Shown: piece by piece, positions 1 through 9,576 of the stretch
Layout: every line of letters begins with the position of its first letter
Position numbering within the stretch: the first letter of the stretch is position 1
NCBI GenBank assembly: GCA_014377455.1
Contig: JACMPO010000063.1
Location: forward strand, 62,001-126,000
Reading direction: 5' to 3'
Length of the DNA: 64,000 bases
DNA from: Flavobacterium sp.
GTDB lineage: Bacteria > Bacteroidota > Bacteroidia > Flavobacteriales > Flavobacteriaceae
Translations under genes and position numbers: made by a program
The notes under the pieces: generated by a model
Told to the model about the DNA's origin: nothing
The model's database searches: none
The model's input: only the letters and a program-made list of their open reading frames with translations

Positions 1-2
1 TT

Positions 3-317
3 TGGGACAAACATAATTTTTTACTTTTTAAAGGTCAGTATCAAGATAATCCAAACGATTATTTTACAGTAACTAAAGTAGATGAATCCTATAAAATAGA
101 AGTAACTAAACAAGAAATGCCTTTAACAACCAAAAGTTTTGTTGCAGAGTTCAATTTGTTATTTGATAAGAAATATCAATCTAAAATTATATTTGAAACT
201 ACTACTTTTTATGTTGATAAATATGGAATCAATACTAATATAGAAAACATTATTTTCTCGGGTTACATTGCCAATCAAAAGGTTGGTGATCTTGTTCCAG
301 CTAATTTTGGAGAATAA
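3..317 (+). CDS. C-terminal part of a CDS truncated by the window start (unknown product)
   Basis: Frame stays open from base 3 (WDKHNFLLFKGQYQDNPNDYFTVTKVDESYKIEVTKQEMPLTT...) to stop at 317; listed ATG at 117 is probably internal. Confidence 0.6.
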   Translation, partial: WDKHNFLLFKGQYQDNPNDYFTVTKVDESYKIEVTKQEMPLTTKSFVAEFNLLFDKKYQSKIIFETTTFYVDKYGINTNIENIIFSGYIANQKVGDLVPANFGE

Positions 318-350
318 AAAAAAACGTTCTGATTTCTCAAAACGTTTTAA
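318..350. terminator. Possible bidirectional terminator hairpin
   Basis: aaaaaaaacgtt...aacgtttt inverted repeat between convergent genes. Confidence 0.5.
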
Positions 351-363
351 TAGAATATTATTC

Positions 364-1194
364 TTATTTCTTTTTCATTTCTTTTTCGATCATATCGTAA
401 AACTCATCTATTTTTGGTAATACAACTATTCGAGTACGTCTGTTGATTGCTCTATTATCTGCTGAATTATTATCAACTAAGGGAATGTATTCTCCTCTTC
501 CTGCTGCAATAAGTTGTGATGGTTTTACGCCTAAATCTTTGGTTAAAACTCTAACTATAGCTGTTGAACGCTTCACACTTAAATCCCAATTATCTAGTAA
601 AACTCCGTTTCCAGTGAAAGGAACATTATCTGTGTGACCTTCAACCATGCATTCAAAAGTAGGTTTATCATTGATAACTTTTGCAACTTTAGATAATACT
701 TCTTTTGCTCGATCACTTACCATGTAACTTCCGCTTTTAAACAACAATTTATCAGCAATCGAAATAAAAACTACACCTTTTTCTACATTAATGTTAATGT
801 CTGGATCAGATATTCCAACCGAACTTTTTAAACTAGTAACTAAAGCTAGCGTTACACTATCTTTTTTAGTTAAAGCGTCTTGCATTCTTGAGATTTTTAA
901 ATCTTTCTCTTTAATTGTTTCAAGAGCTTTTTCGATATTTTGTGCACCTTTTGTAGACAAAACCGTCATGTCTTTAGAAGCACTAATCAAGTCGGAATTA
1001 TTTTTTTTCAAATAATCATTTTGCTGATTTAGAGCTTCTTTTTCTGATAAACATAAATTCAATTTGACAGTTGTTGAATTCAGTAAATCCTGACATTCTT
1101 TGTTTTTTTGTTCTAAGTCGGCAATTTTCTTTTTTGCACCACATGATGTAAGTGTTAAAGCGACTAACGAAAGCATTAAAATTATTTTCTTCAT
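364..1194 (-). CDS. OmpA family lipoprotein
   Basis: Lipobox-like MKKIILMLSLVALTLTSCG, coiled-coil, C-terminal OmpA motif EGHTDNVPF...NRRTRIVVLP. Confidence 0.9.
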   Translation of the reverse strand: MKKIILMLSLVALTLTSCGAKKKIADLEQKNKECQDLLNSTTVKLNLCLSEKEALNQQNDYLKKNNSDLISASKDMTVLSTKGAQNIEKALETIKEKDLKISRMQDALTKKDSVTLALVTSLKSSVGISDPDININVEKGVVFISIADKLLFKSGSYMVSDRAKEVLSKVAKVINDKPTFECMVEGHTDNVPFTGNGVLLDNWDLSVKRSTAIVRVLTKDLGVKPSQLIAAGRGEYIPLVDNNSADNRAINRRTRIVVLPKIDEFYDMIEKEMKKK

Positions 1195-1270
1195 AAATTA
1201 AAATTTGAGTTACAAAATTACAAATTATTACCAATTAGTGACTACAAAATTTGCAAACTAATAAATCAGA

Positions 1271-2263
1271 TTATTTAAAAATCTTTTCTCCCTTGATAAA
1301 ATAATTAAAAATGATACTTTTTGTTTGATAGTAATTTGCTTTTTGAACAGTACTTCTTTTTTTATAATTTGTAGAAATATATTTGTAAAAATAATAATGT
1401 GCTTTTAAAATGGCAGTAAAATGAATCCATTTTCCTTTACTTAAAAATTGTAATCCAGCAATTCCATCTAAAATCACTCTAATAAATACTATAGAAAATA
1501 ACTGATTTTTGGGTAAATTTTTAATCAACATAAATAACGAATTTCTAAAATTCAGAAATGTCTTCATCGGATTTCCTTCATTTAATGTGGCACCGCCAAT
1601 ATGATAAATTGTAGATTTAGAATTGTATTTTACTTTGTAACCCAAATTATATGCTCTCCAACATAAATCAATTTCTTCTTGATGCGCAAAAAAATCAGCA
1701 TCAAATCCATTTAATTGTTTAAAAATATCTTTCCTGATAAAAAAACAAGCGCCACTGGCCCAAAATATTTCAGTTTGGTCATCATATTGACCTGAATCTT
1801 TTTCTAGAGTATTAAAAATTCTTCCTCTACAAAAAGGAAAACCATATTTATCAATAAAACCACCTGCACCGCCAGCATATTCAAATAAATTTTTATTTTT
1901 ATAATCTAAAATTTTAGGTTGAATAATAGCTGTATTGGATTCGTTCTCAAATTGTGAAATGATCGGTGAAAGCCAATTTTCAGTTACTTCAACATCTGAG
2001 TTTACTAATGCATAATATGGTTCTGATACATTTATAAGTGCTTGGTTATAACCTTTTGCAAAACCATAATTTTCGATATTTTCAATAATTTTAATCGTTG
2101 GAAAATTATCTTTTACAAATTGAATTGAATTATCAGTTGATGCATTATCAGCAAGATAAATGGTAGCTTCGGCAGAATATAAAACAATATTTGGCAAAAA
2201 TTGACTTAACAATTTAACACCGTTCCAGTTCAAAAGTACTACAGCAATTTTTTTATCGTTCAT
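1271..2263 (-). CDS. Glycosyltransferase family 2
   Basis: VVLLNWNG...LADNASTDNS...VNSDVEV motifs typical of GT2 rhamnosyltransferase-like enzymes. Confidence 0.9.
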   Translation of the reverse strand: MNDKKIAVVLLNWNGVKLLSQFLPNIVLYSAEATIYLADNASTDNSIQFVKDNFPTIKIIENIENYGFAKGYNQALINVSEPYYALVNSDVEVTENWLSPIISQFENESNTAIIQPKILDYKNKNLFEYAGGAGGFIDKYGFPFCRGRIFNTLEKDSGQYDDQTEIFWASGACFFIRKDIFKQLNGFDADFFAHQEEIDLCWRAYNLGYKVKYNSKSTIYHIGGATLNEGNPMKTFLNFRNSLFMLIKNLPKNQLFSIVFIRVILDGIAGLQFLSKGKWIHFTAILKAHYYFYKYISTNYKKRSTVQKANYYQTKSIIFNYFIKGEKIFK

Positions 2264-2266
2264 AAT

Positions 2267-2713
2267 TTATTCTCCAAATTCAGGAAGTTGATTTAAGAAA
2301 ATATATTTTTCGTTTTCAAAATCCATTTGACAAAAGTAATGTTTTAGTCCATTAGAAACCATTAAGTATTTTGCTTTCAAAACCAAATTATATCGAGCAA
2401 TTTGATCAAAAGTTTGTTGCGAAATAGAAATGGATGGCGCCTTGCATTCTATCAATAAAAAAATTGAGCCATCTGTTTGATAAACAATAATATCGTAACG
2501 TTTATTTAAACTGTTAACTTTAATTAATTTTTCAACATTAATGTAAGATTTAGGATAATTTTTATCTAAAATTAAGTTTTGAATTACATGTTGCCGAACC
2601 CATTCTTCTGGAGTTAAAATGATAAATTTTTTTCTAATTTCGTCAAAAATTAAAACTTTATTTTCACTATTTTTGAACCGAAAGTTATAGTCTGGAAAAT
2701 TAAGTTTTTGCAT
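2267..2713 (-). CDS. Stand-alone type I restriction HsdR N-terminal-domain protein
   Basis: 148 aa with nuclease-like KRYDIIVYQTDGSIFLLIECKAP core, as in HSDR_N_2 proteins beside holA in Bacteroidota. Confidence 0.8.
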   Translation of the reverse strand: MQKLNFPDYNFRFKNSENKVLIFDEIRKKFIILTPEEWVRQHVIQNLILDKNYPKSYINVEKLIKVNSLNKRYDIIVYQTDGSIFLLIECKAPSISISQQTFDQIARYNLVLKAKYLMVSNGLKHYFCQMDFENEKYIFLNQLPEFGE

Positions 2714-2763
2714 TTTACAAATTTAATCAATATAACAATAACTGGAAACTGAATACTTAAAAA

Positions 2764-3768
2764 ATGGACGAAGTTGTAAAAATTATTAACGATATAAAAT
2801 CTGGAAATATTAAACCTATTTATTTTTTGATGGGTGAAGAACCTTATTATATTGATAAATTAACCGAATATATCGAGCAAAATGTTTTACAAGAACACGA
2901 ACGCGATTTTAATCAAACCATTTTATATGGACGAGATGTAACTATTGAAGATGTTATAGGTACTGCCAAAAGATTCCCTATGATGTCTGATAAGCAAGTA
3001 GTTGTAGTAAGAGAGGCACAAGAATTAGCACGTACAATCGAAAATTTAGATTCATATGTTTTAAATCCGCAACCAACTACGGTGTTGGTTATTGCATTTA
3101 AATATAAAATGCTTGATAAGCGCAAAAAACTCATAAAATCTGTAGCTAAAAATGGATTGCTGTTTGAAAGTAAAAAAATGTACGATAACCAAGTTGGAAC
3201 TTGGGTTTCAAGAGTTTTACAAAGTAGAGGTTACAGTATAGAGCCAAAAGCTAACGTTATGTTAGTAGAATTTTTAGGTAATGATTTAAGTAGAATAAGT
3301 AATGAAATAAATAAATTACAAATTATTTTATCTAAAGGAAGTCAAATTACAGCTAAAGATATTGAGGTCAATATTGGAATTAGTAAAGATTTCAATTTTT
3401 TTGAATTGCAAAATGCACTCGGTTCAAAAAATCAATTAAAAGCATATCAAATAGCGCAATATTTTGCTGAAAACCCTAAGGATAATCCTTTGGTTGTTAT
3501 AACAAGTCAGGTTTTCAACTTTTTTGTAAAACTGCTAAAATATCATGGGTTAAAAGATAGGAATCCTAAAAATGTTGCATCAGTTTTAGGAGTTAATATC
3601 TATTTTTTAAAGGATTACGATCTTGCATTGAGAAATTATCCAATGAAAAAAGTAAGTTCTATAGTAGCAACCTTGAGAAACATTGATGTTAAAAGTAAAG
3701 GTGTAGGGTCGAATGCGATTCCAAATCATGATTTGCTCAAGGAAATGTTAGTAAAGATTTTTAATTAA
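2764..3768 (+). CDS. holA: DNA polymerase III subunit delta
   Basis: IKPIYFLMGEEPYYIDKL..., 334 aa delta-subunit architecture. Confidence 0.92.
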   Translation: MDEVVKIINDIKSGNIKPIYFLMGEEPYYIDKLTEYIEQNVLQEHERDFNQTILYGRDVTIEDVIGTAKRFPMMSDKQVVVVREAQELARTIENLDSYVLNPQPTTVLVIAFKYKMLDKRKKLIKSVAKNGLLFESKKMYDNQVGTWVSRVLQSRGYSIEPKANVMLVEFLGNDLSRISNEINKLQIILSKGSQITAKDIEVNIGISKDFNFFELQNALGSKNQLKAYQIAQYFAENPKDNPLVVITSQVFNFFVKLLKYHGLKDRNPKNVASVLGVNIYFLKDYDLALRNYPMKKVSSIVATLRNIDVKSKGVGSNAIPNHDLLKEMLVKIFN

Positions 3769-3804
3769 TTTTAATTTCCGATATTTGCAAACTGAATTTT
3801 TAAA

Positions 3805-3987
3805 ATGGGAATGAATAAAAACACAGTTTTAGGCTGGGCAACTTTTATAATGGTACTTATGGGACTTATTTTAATAGGTCTTGGAGTTTATCGTTATGCA
3901 GATGTTGCAGGTTGGGGATTTGGCGCTGTTGGAGTAGGTTTTCTAGCTAATGCTTGGGTCTTTAATGCCTTAAAAGGAAGAGTTTAA
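3805..3987 (+). CDS. Small CAL67264-like membrane protein
   Basis: ~60 aa, two TM segments, MNKNTVLGWATFIMVLMGLILIGLGVYRYADVAGWGFGAVGVGFLANAWVFNALKGRV. Confidence 0.75.
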   Translation: MGMNKNTVLGWATFIMVLMGLILIGLGVYRYADVAGWGFGAVGVGFLANAWVFNALKGRV

Positions 3988-4137
3988 TAAATAGTAGATG
4001 TAAGTTATTAGATTTAAGATTAAAGAAACTTAGTTTTAAACATTTAATTTAAACTTATTTCTTAATAGTAAAAATCAGACTTCTAATATCTAAATATCTA
4101 GAATCCAAATATCTAATATCTAATATCAAAAAATAAT

Positions 4138-5832
4138 ATGTCAGACGATAAGAAAGTAATTTTCTCAATGCAAAAATTGAGTAAATCGTATCAAGGAAGT
4201 GACAAACAAGTATTGAAAAATATTTATTTAAGCTTCTTTTACGGTGCAAAAATTGGTATTCTTGGACTTAATGGTTCGGGAAAGTCCTCATTATTAAAAA
4301 TAATTGCTGGGGTTGATAAAAATTATCAAGGTGATGTTGTTTTTCAACCAGGTTATAACGTTGGTTATTTAGAGCAAGAACCAATTTTGGACGATTCCAA
4401 AACTGTAATTGAAATTGTAAAAGAAGGTGTTGCAGAAACAGTTGCAATTCTTGATGAATTCAATAAAATTAATGATATGTTTGGACTTCCAGAAGTTTAT
4501 GAAGATGCCGACAAAATGGACAAACTCATGGAACGTCAAGCCTTGTTACAAGATAAAATTGATGCAAGCGGTGCATGGGAATTAGATACAAAATTAGAAA
4601 TTGCAATGGATGCGTTACGCACTCCAGAAGCAGATACACCAATTAAAAACTTATCTGGCGGTGAACGCCGAAGAGTTGCTTTGTGCAGATTATTATTGCA
4701 ACAACCTGACGTTTTATTATTAGATGAGCCTACAAACCACTTGGATGCTGAAAGCGTACTTTGGTTAGAACAACATTTAGCACAATACGCTGGAACTGTA
4801 ATTGCAGTAACTCACGATAGATATTTCCTTGATAATGTTGCAGGTTGGATTTTAGAATTGGATAGAGGTGAAGGTATTCCATGGAAAGGAAATTATTCGT
4901 CTTGGTTGGATCAAAAATCAAGCAGAATGGCTTTGGAAGAAAAAGTTGCCTCTAAACGTAGAAAAAATTTGGAACGTGAATTAGAATGGGTTCGTCAAGG
5001 AGCAAAAGGACGTCAAACCAAACAAAAAGCACGTTTGCAGAATTATGATAAATTGTTAAACGAAGATCAAAAAGCATTAGATGAAAAACTAGAAATCTAC
5101 ATTCCAAATGGACCACGTTTAGGAACTAATGTAATTGAAGCTAAAGGTGTTGCAAAAGCTTTTGGGGACAAATTATTATATGACGATTTAAATTTCACCC
5201 TGCCACAAGCGGGAATTGTTGGTGTAATTGGACCAAACGGTGCTGGAAAATCTACCATTTTTAGGATGATCATGGGGGAACAAGAAACTGATAGTGGCGT
5301 TTTTGCGGTAGGTGAAACAGTTAAAATTGCTTATGTAGATCAAGCGCATTCTAACATTGACGTTAATAAATCCATTTGGGAAAATTTTTGCGATGGTCAA
5401 GAATTAATTATGATGGGTGGAAGACAAGTAAATTCTAGAGCCTATTTATCACGTTTCAATTTTGGTGGAAGCGAACAAAACAAAAAAGTTTCAGCACTCT
5501 CTGGAGGAGAAAGAAACCGCTTGCATCTTGCAATGACTTTAAAGGAAGAAGGTAATGTTTTACTGTTAGATGAACCAACTAACGATTTAGATGTTAATAC
5601 ATTACGTGCTCTAGAGGAAGGTTTAGAAAACTTTGCTGGTTGTGCCGTTGTAATCTCGCACGATAGATGGTTTTTAGATCGAATTTGCACACACATTTTA
5701 GCTTTTGAAGGGGATTCACAAGTGTATTTTTTTGAAGGTGGATTCTCTGATTATGAGGAAAATAAGAAAAAACGTTTGGGTGGCGACCTTACTCCTAAAC
5801 GTTTGAAATATAAAAAATTAATTAGGAATTAA
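4138..5832 (+). CDS. ettA: ABC-F family ATPase (EttA-like energy-dependent translational throttle)
   Basis: Two Walker A/B pairs (GLNGSGKSS, GPNGAGKST), LSGGERRRVALCRLLL and SALSGGERNRLHLA signatures, ABC-F linker; 564 aa. Confidence 0.9.
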   Translation: MSDDKKVIFSMQKLSKSYQGSDKQVLKNIYLSFFYGAKIGILGLNGSGKSSLLKIIAGVDKNYQGDVVFQPGYNVGYLEQEPILDDSKTVIEIVKEGVAETVAILDEFNKINDMFGLPEVYEDADKMDKLMERQALLQDKIDASGAWELDTKLEIAMDALRTPEADTPIKNLSGGERRRVALCRLLLQQPDVLLLDEPTNHLDAESVLWLEQHLAQYAGTVIAVTHDRYFLDNVAGWILELDRGEGIPWKGNYSSWLDQKSSRMALEEKVASKRRKNLERELEWVRQGAKGRQTKQKARLQNYDKLLNEDQKALDEKLEIYIPNGPRLGTNVIEAKGVAKAFGDKLLYDDLNFTLPQAGIVGVIGPNGAGKSTIFRMIMGEQETDSGVFAVGETVKIAYVDQAHSNIDVNKSIWENFCDGQELIMMGGRQVNSRAYLSRFNFGGSEQNKKVSALSGGERNRLHLAMTLKEEGNVLLLDEPTNDLDVNTLRALEEGLENFAGCAVVISHDRWFLDRICTHILAFEGDSQVYFFEGGFSDYEENKKKRLGGDLTPKRLKYKKLIRN

Positions 5833-5857
5833 TAACAATTTTGTTACATTTGTAAAG

Positions 5858-5884
5858 AATCCCATGTAATTGGGATTTTTTTAT
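5858..5884 (+). terminator. Rho-independent terminator
   Basis: AATCCCatgtaattGGGATTttttt after the ABC-F gene. Confidence 0.8.
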
Positions 5885-5935
5885 ATTATTAAATAACAAA
5901 ATCCTCGTTTTTAATTAGTACTTAAAAAAAAAATT

Positions 5936-8143
5936 TTGAAACTTTTAAAAAATATAATTTTCCTCTTGATATTAGTTTTTTTTCAAGTTCTATTTTCGCA
6001 AGAACCAGTTCGTTCAAAGCAACAAATAGAAAAAATGCTTTTCAATGCTGGTGATGAGCTATATAATTTAAATTGTGACAAATCTTTAAATCATGCTAAA
6101 ATTGCATTAAATGATGCTCACATTTTAAAAGATAATGTATTAATAGCGAAAGCTTTAAATGTTATAGGTTTAAATTTTGAAGAATTTTCAGATCCTAAAA
6201 AAGCAATAAGTTATTTCGATAAAGCTTTGATTCATGCCAAATTAACTACTAATGATTCTATAAAAGATTGGATTTATAATAATTTAGGAAACGTTTACAC
6301 GTACAGAAAAATAGATTTCAAAAAAGGTATTCAATATTATAAAGAAGGTCTTAATTATTCAAGAAAAATAAAAGATTCTACTGAAATTACTTATACACAA
6401 CTCAATATATCTGGAGCTTATTTTGCTATCAATGATTTTAAAAATGGTATAGAATATTTAGATGCTTCTAAAAAGTATGTTGAAAAAAATGGGGAACTTG
6501 AATCCAAAATTACTTTGGCAACTCAATATGGTTCTTACTATGATTATCTAAATGAAAATAAAAAATCAGAATTTTATTTTTTAAAAGCTGTTTCGTTAGG
6601 TAAAAAAATAAAATCAGAACTTTTAGATACAAATTTGAGTGAAGTATATCACGATTTTTCTAATCATTATAAAAAAGTCGGAAATTTTAAACAAGCATTT
6701 TATTATTTGGATTTACATAATAAGATGCAAGAAAAAATTTATAATGAAGAACGATTAAAAAAAGTTAAAATTGCTGGAAATCAAATAGAACTGGACGAAT
6801 ACAGAAGACAAATTGATAAAATAGAAAGCGAAAAACATGAACAATTAGTTAATTTAAAGGAATCTAAATTAATTGTATTATTGTTTATAATCATATTCTT
6901 GATTCTGTTATTGCTAGTATATTCCTTATATAAAAATAAGTCCTTTCGAGAAGAATCTAATCAAGAATTAAAACTTGCAAATATTGAATTAAAAATTGCT
7001 AAAGATAAAGCAGAAGTTGCTTCACAATTAAAAACTCAGTTTGTATCAACTATAAGTCATGAATTGCGAACTCCACTATACGGAGTCGTGGGAATCACCA
7101 ATATAATTTTAGACGAACATCGTGAATTAGCAAATAGTCCACATCTAAATTCATTAAAATTTTCTGCTCGATATTTATTATCATTGGTTAATGATTTACT
7201 TCAAATAAATAAAATAGAAGAAAATAAAATTACTTTAGAGAACATGATTTTTAATCTCAATGATGAAATAAAAACAATTATAGATTCACTGCAATTTATT
7301 GCAATTAAAAATTCTAATAAATTAACAAACGATATTGATACAAAAATTCCTGAATGTTTGATAGGTGATAAATTAAGATTGTCACAAATTTTTATGAATT
7401 TAGTGAGTAATGCTTTAAAATTTACTAAAGAAGGTGAGGTAAAAATTTCAGCTAAGCTCGAAAAAATAGAAGGTACTAAACAGTTTATAAAATTTGAAGT
7501 TATTGATAATGGAATTGGAATTGCTGAACAAGATCAAGTTAAAATTTTTGAAAAATTTGTTCAAATAGAGCGAAAAGAAGGTGACTATCAAGGCACTGGA
7601 TTGGGTTTATCAATAGTTCAAAGGCTAGTTGAGCTTTTTGGTAGCGAAGTGCACCTTGAAAGTAAAGAAGGAGAAGGAACTAAATTTTCATTCACAATAG
7701 GTTTTGATGCAGACGAAAGTAAAAAGAAAGAAATAATAAATAGTATTGAAGTTGACTTATCATCTAATTTTATTTATAAAATTTTGGTTGTGGAGGACAA
7801 TAAAATAAATCAAGTTGTGACAAAAAAAATACTTGAAAACAATAATTTTAAATGCAAAATACTTGAAGATGGTTATGCCGCAATCAATTTGCTTGAAACC
7901 GAAACTTTCGATATTATATTAATGGATATTAATATGCCCGTAATAAATGGTTTTGAAACTTCAAAATTGATTCGGAAAAAAGGCATTACAATTCCAATAA
8001 TCGCTTTAACCGCTTTTGATAAACAAGAAATAATGGAAGAAGCCTTAAGTGCCGGAATGAACGATATAATTATCAAACCTTTTGAGCCTGTAAAATTATT
8101 TCAAATAATTACAAATTTAATACACACAAAAAATGCTGATTAA
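5936..8143 (+). CDS. TPR-containing hybrid sensor histidine kinase / response regulator (TTG start)
   Basis: N-terminal TPR-like repeats, TM segment, HisKA box (FVSTISHELRTPLYGVVGI), HATPase, REC domain (ILMDINMP, PIIALTA). Confidence 0.92.
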   Translation: MKLLKNIIFLLILVFFQVLFSQEPVRSKQQIEKMLFNAGDELYNLNCDKSLNHAKIALNDAHILKDNVLIAKALNVIGLNFEEFSDPKKAISYFDKALIHAKLTTNDSIKDWIYNNLGNVYTYRKIDFKKGIQYYKEGLNYSRKIKDSTEITYTQLNISGAYFAINDFKNGIEYLDASKKYVEKNGELESKITLATQYGSYYDYLNENKKSEFYFLKAVSLGKKIKSELLDTNLSEVYHDFSNHYKKVGNFKQAFYYLDLHNKMQEKIYNEERLKKVKIAGNQIELDEYRRQIDKIESEKHEQLVNLKESKLIVLLFIIIFLILLLLVYSLYKNKSFREESNQELKLANIELKIAKDKAEVASQLKTQFVSTISHELRTPLYGVVGITNIILDEHRELANSPHLNSLKFSARYLLSLVNDLLQINKIEENKITLENMIFNLNDEIKTIIDSLQFIAIKNSNKLTNDIDTKIPECLIGDKLRLSQIFMNLVSNALKFTKEGEVKISAKLEKIEGTKQFIKFEVIDNGIGIAEQDQVKIFEKFVQIERKEGDYQGTGLGLSIVQRLVELFGSEVHLESKEGEGTKFSFTIGFDADESKKKEIINSIEVDLSSNFIYKILVVEDNKINQVVTKKILENNNFKCKILEDGYAAINLLETETFDIILMDINMPVINGFETSKLIRKKGITIPIIALTAFDKQEIMEEALSAGMNDIIIKPFEPVKLFQIITNLIHTKNAD

Positions 8144-9384
8144 TACCAGCGTTTTTTATTTTGTTTCGATGCAACCGATTTCCTTGAATTGGTTTCCTTA
8201 TTTTTATTTCTTAAGTCAGGTTTTGCATCTGGATTTTCAGGAACATCAGTATATGGGTAAGGATGTTCTTTATCTATTTTAATAGTCATCTTAATAAGCT
8301 TTTCGATATCTTTTATGTAAGGTTGTTCGTCCGATGCACAAAACGAAATTGCCAAGCCACTATTTCCGGCTCTACCTGTTCTACCAATTCGGTGAACATA
8401 AGTTTCAGCAATGTTTGGGATATCAAAATTAATAACATAAGGTAAACTTTCAATATCTATTCCACGAGCGGCAATATCGGTAGCAACCAAAACCGAGATT
8501 TCTTTATTTTTAAATGCTTCTAAAACTCGTTGTCTGGCATTTTGAGATTTATCGCCATGAATAGCTTCTGCAGTAACATTGTTTTTTTTTAATGCTTTTA
8601 CGACATTATCAGCGCCATGTTTAGTTCGTGTAAAAACCAAAACATTATCAATTTTATCATTTCTAATAATGTGATAAAGCAATTTTCGCTTATCTTCTTT
8701 CCCTACAAAATATAATTTTTGATTTACATTTTCAGCAGTGCTGGAAACTGGTGTAACCGAAACATATTTTGGTGTTTTTAAAAATGTATCCGCAAGTTCT
8801 CTTATTGCCATTGGCATTGTAGCAGAAAATAAAAGCGTTTGACGATTGTCTGGAGTGAGTTTTACAATTTTTTTAACATCATTTATAAATCCCATATCAA
8901 GCATTTGATCTGCTTCATCAAGAACTAAAAAATGCAAATCGTTTAAGTCAATAAATCCTTGTTTGTGCAAATCCAATAGTCTTCCGGGCGTAGCAATTAA
9001 AATATCAATCCCTTTTTTAAGTTGATCCACTTGCGACATCTGATTTACTCCACCAAAAATAACCATCGATCGGATGTTGGTATATTTTCCGTAAGTATTA
9101 AAACTTTCATCAATTTGGATTGCCAGTTCACGAGTAGGAGTAACCACTAGCGTTCTAATAATTTTTCTTTTATTTGCCGATCCTGATATTTTATGTAAAT
9201 AATTTAATATAGGGATGGCAAATGCAGCAGTTTTTCCGGTTCCTGTTTGCGCACAACCTACTAAATCTGTTCCAGCAAGAATAATAGGAATCGCTTGTTC
9301 TTGAATAGGAGTTGGGTTTTCATATCCTTCTTCGGTTAAAGCCGTTTGTATATTTTTTATTAAATGTAAATCGTTAAATGTCAT
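8140..9384 (-). CDS. DEAD-box RNA helicase
   Basis: AQTGTGKTAAF, PTRELAIQ, VLDEADQMLD, SATMP, HRIGRTGRAG motifs. Confidence 0.97.
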   Translation of the reverse strand: MTFNDLHLIKNIQTALTEEGYENPTPIQEQAIPIILAGTDLVGCAQTGTGKTAAFAIPILNYLHKISGSANKRKIIRTLVVTPTRELAIQIDESFNTYGKYTNIRSMVIFGGVNQMSQVDQLKKGIDILIATPGRLLDLHKQGFIDLNDLHFLVLDEADQMLDMGFINDVKKIVKLTPDNRQTLLFSATMPMAIRELADTFLKTPKYVSVTPVSSTAENVNQKLYFVGKEDKRKLLYHIIRNDKIDNVLVFTRTKHGADNVVKALKKNNVTAEAIHGDKSQNARQRVLEAFKNKEISVLVATDIAARGIDIESLPYVINFDIPNIAETYVHRIGRTGRAGNSGLAISFCASDEQPYIKDIEKLIKMTIKIDKEHPYPYTDVPENPDAKPDLRNKNKETNSRKSVASKQNKKRWY

Positions 9385-9576
9385 AGTTGTAAATTTCTTT
9401 CTTAAAGAATAATATTTTGCAAAGATAGTTTTTATAATTTAAGAGACATTATTCTTCTTTTAACCTATTTTGAAATTTAAAAATAAAATTTCCCTGATAA
9501 GGCATCACATTATGCTTTTAAAATATAATTGTATAACTTTGAGAAATCAATCTAACTAAATTTTATTATATTATTT

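Noticed and set aside
443-1015. Plus-strand ORFs antisense to the OmpA lipoprotein gene (also many similar antisense ORFs throughout)
   Set aside because: Fully overlapped by a well supported gene on the opposite strand, with no domain-like sequence.
2267-2713. Restriction-modification or defence system around the HsdR N-terminal-domain protein
   Set aside because: No HsdM/HsdS or full HsdR helicase nearby; stand-alone copies next to holA are ordinary in this phylum.
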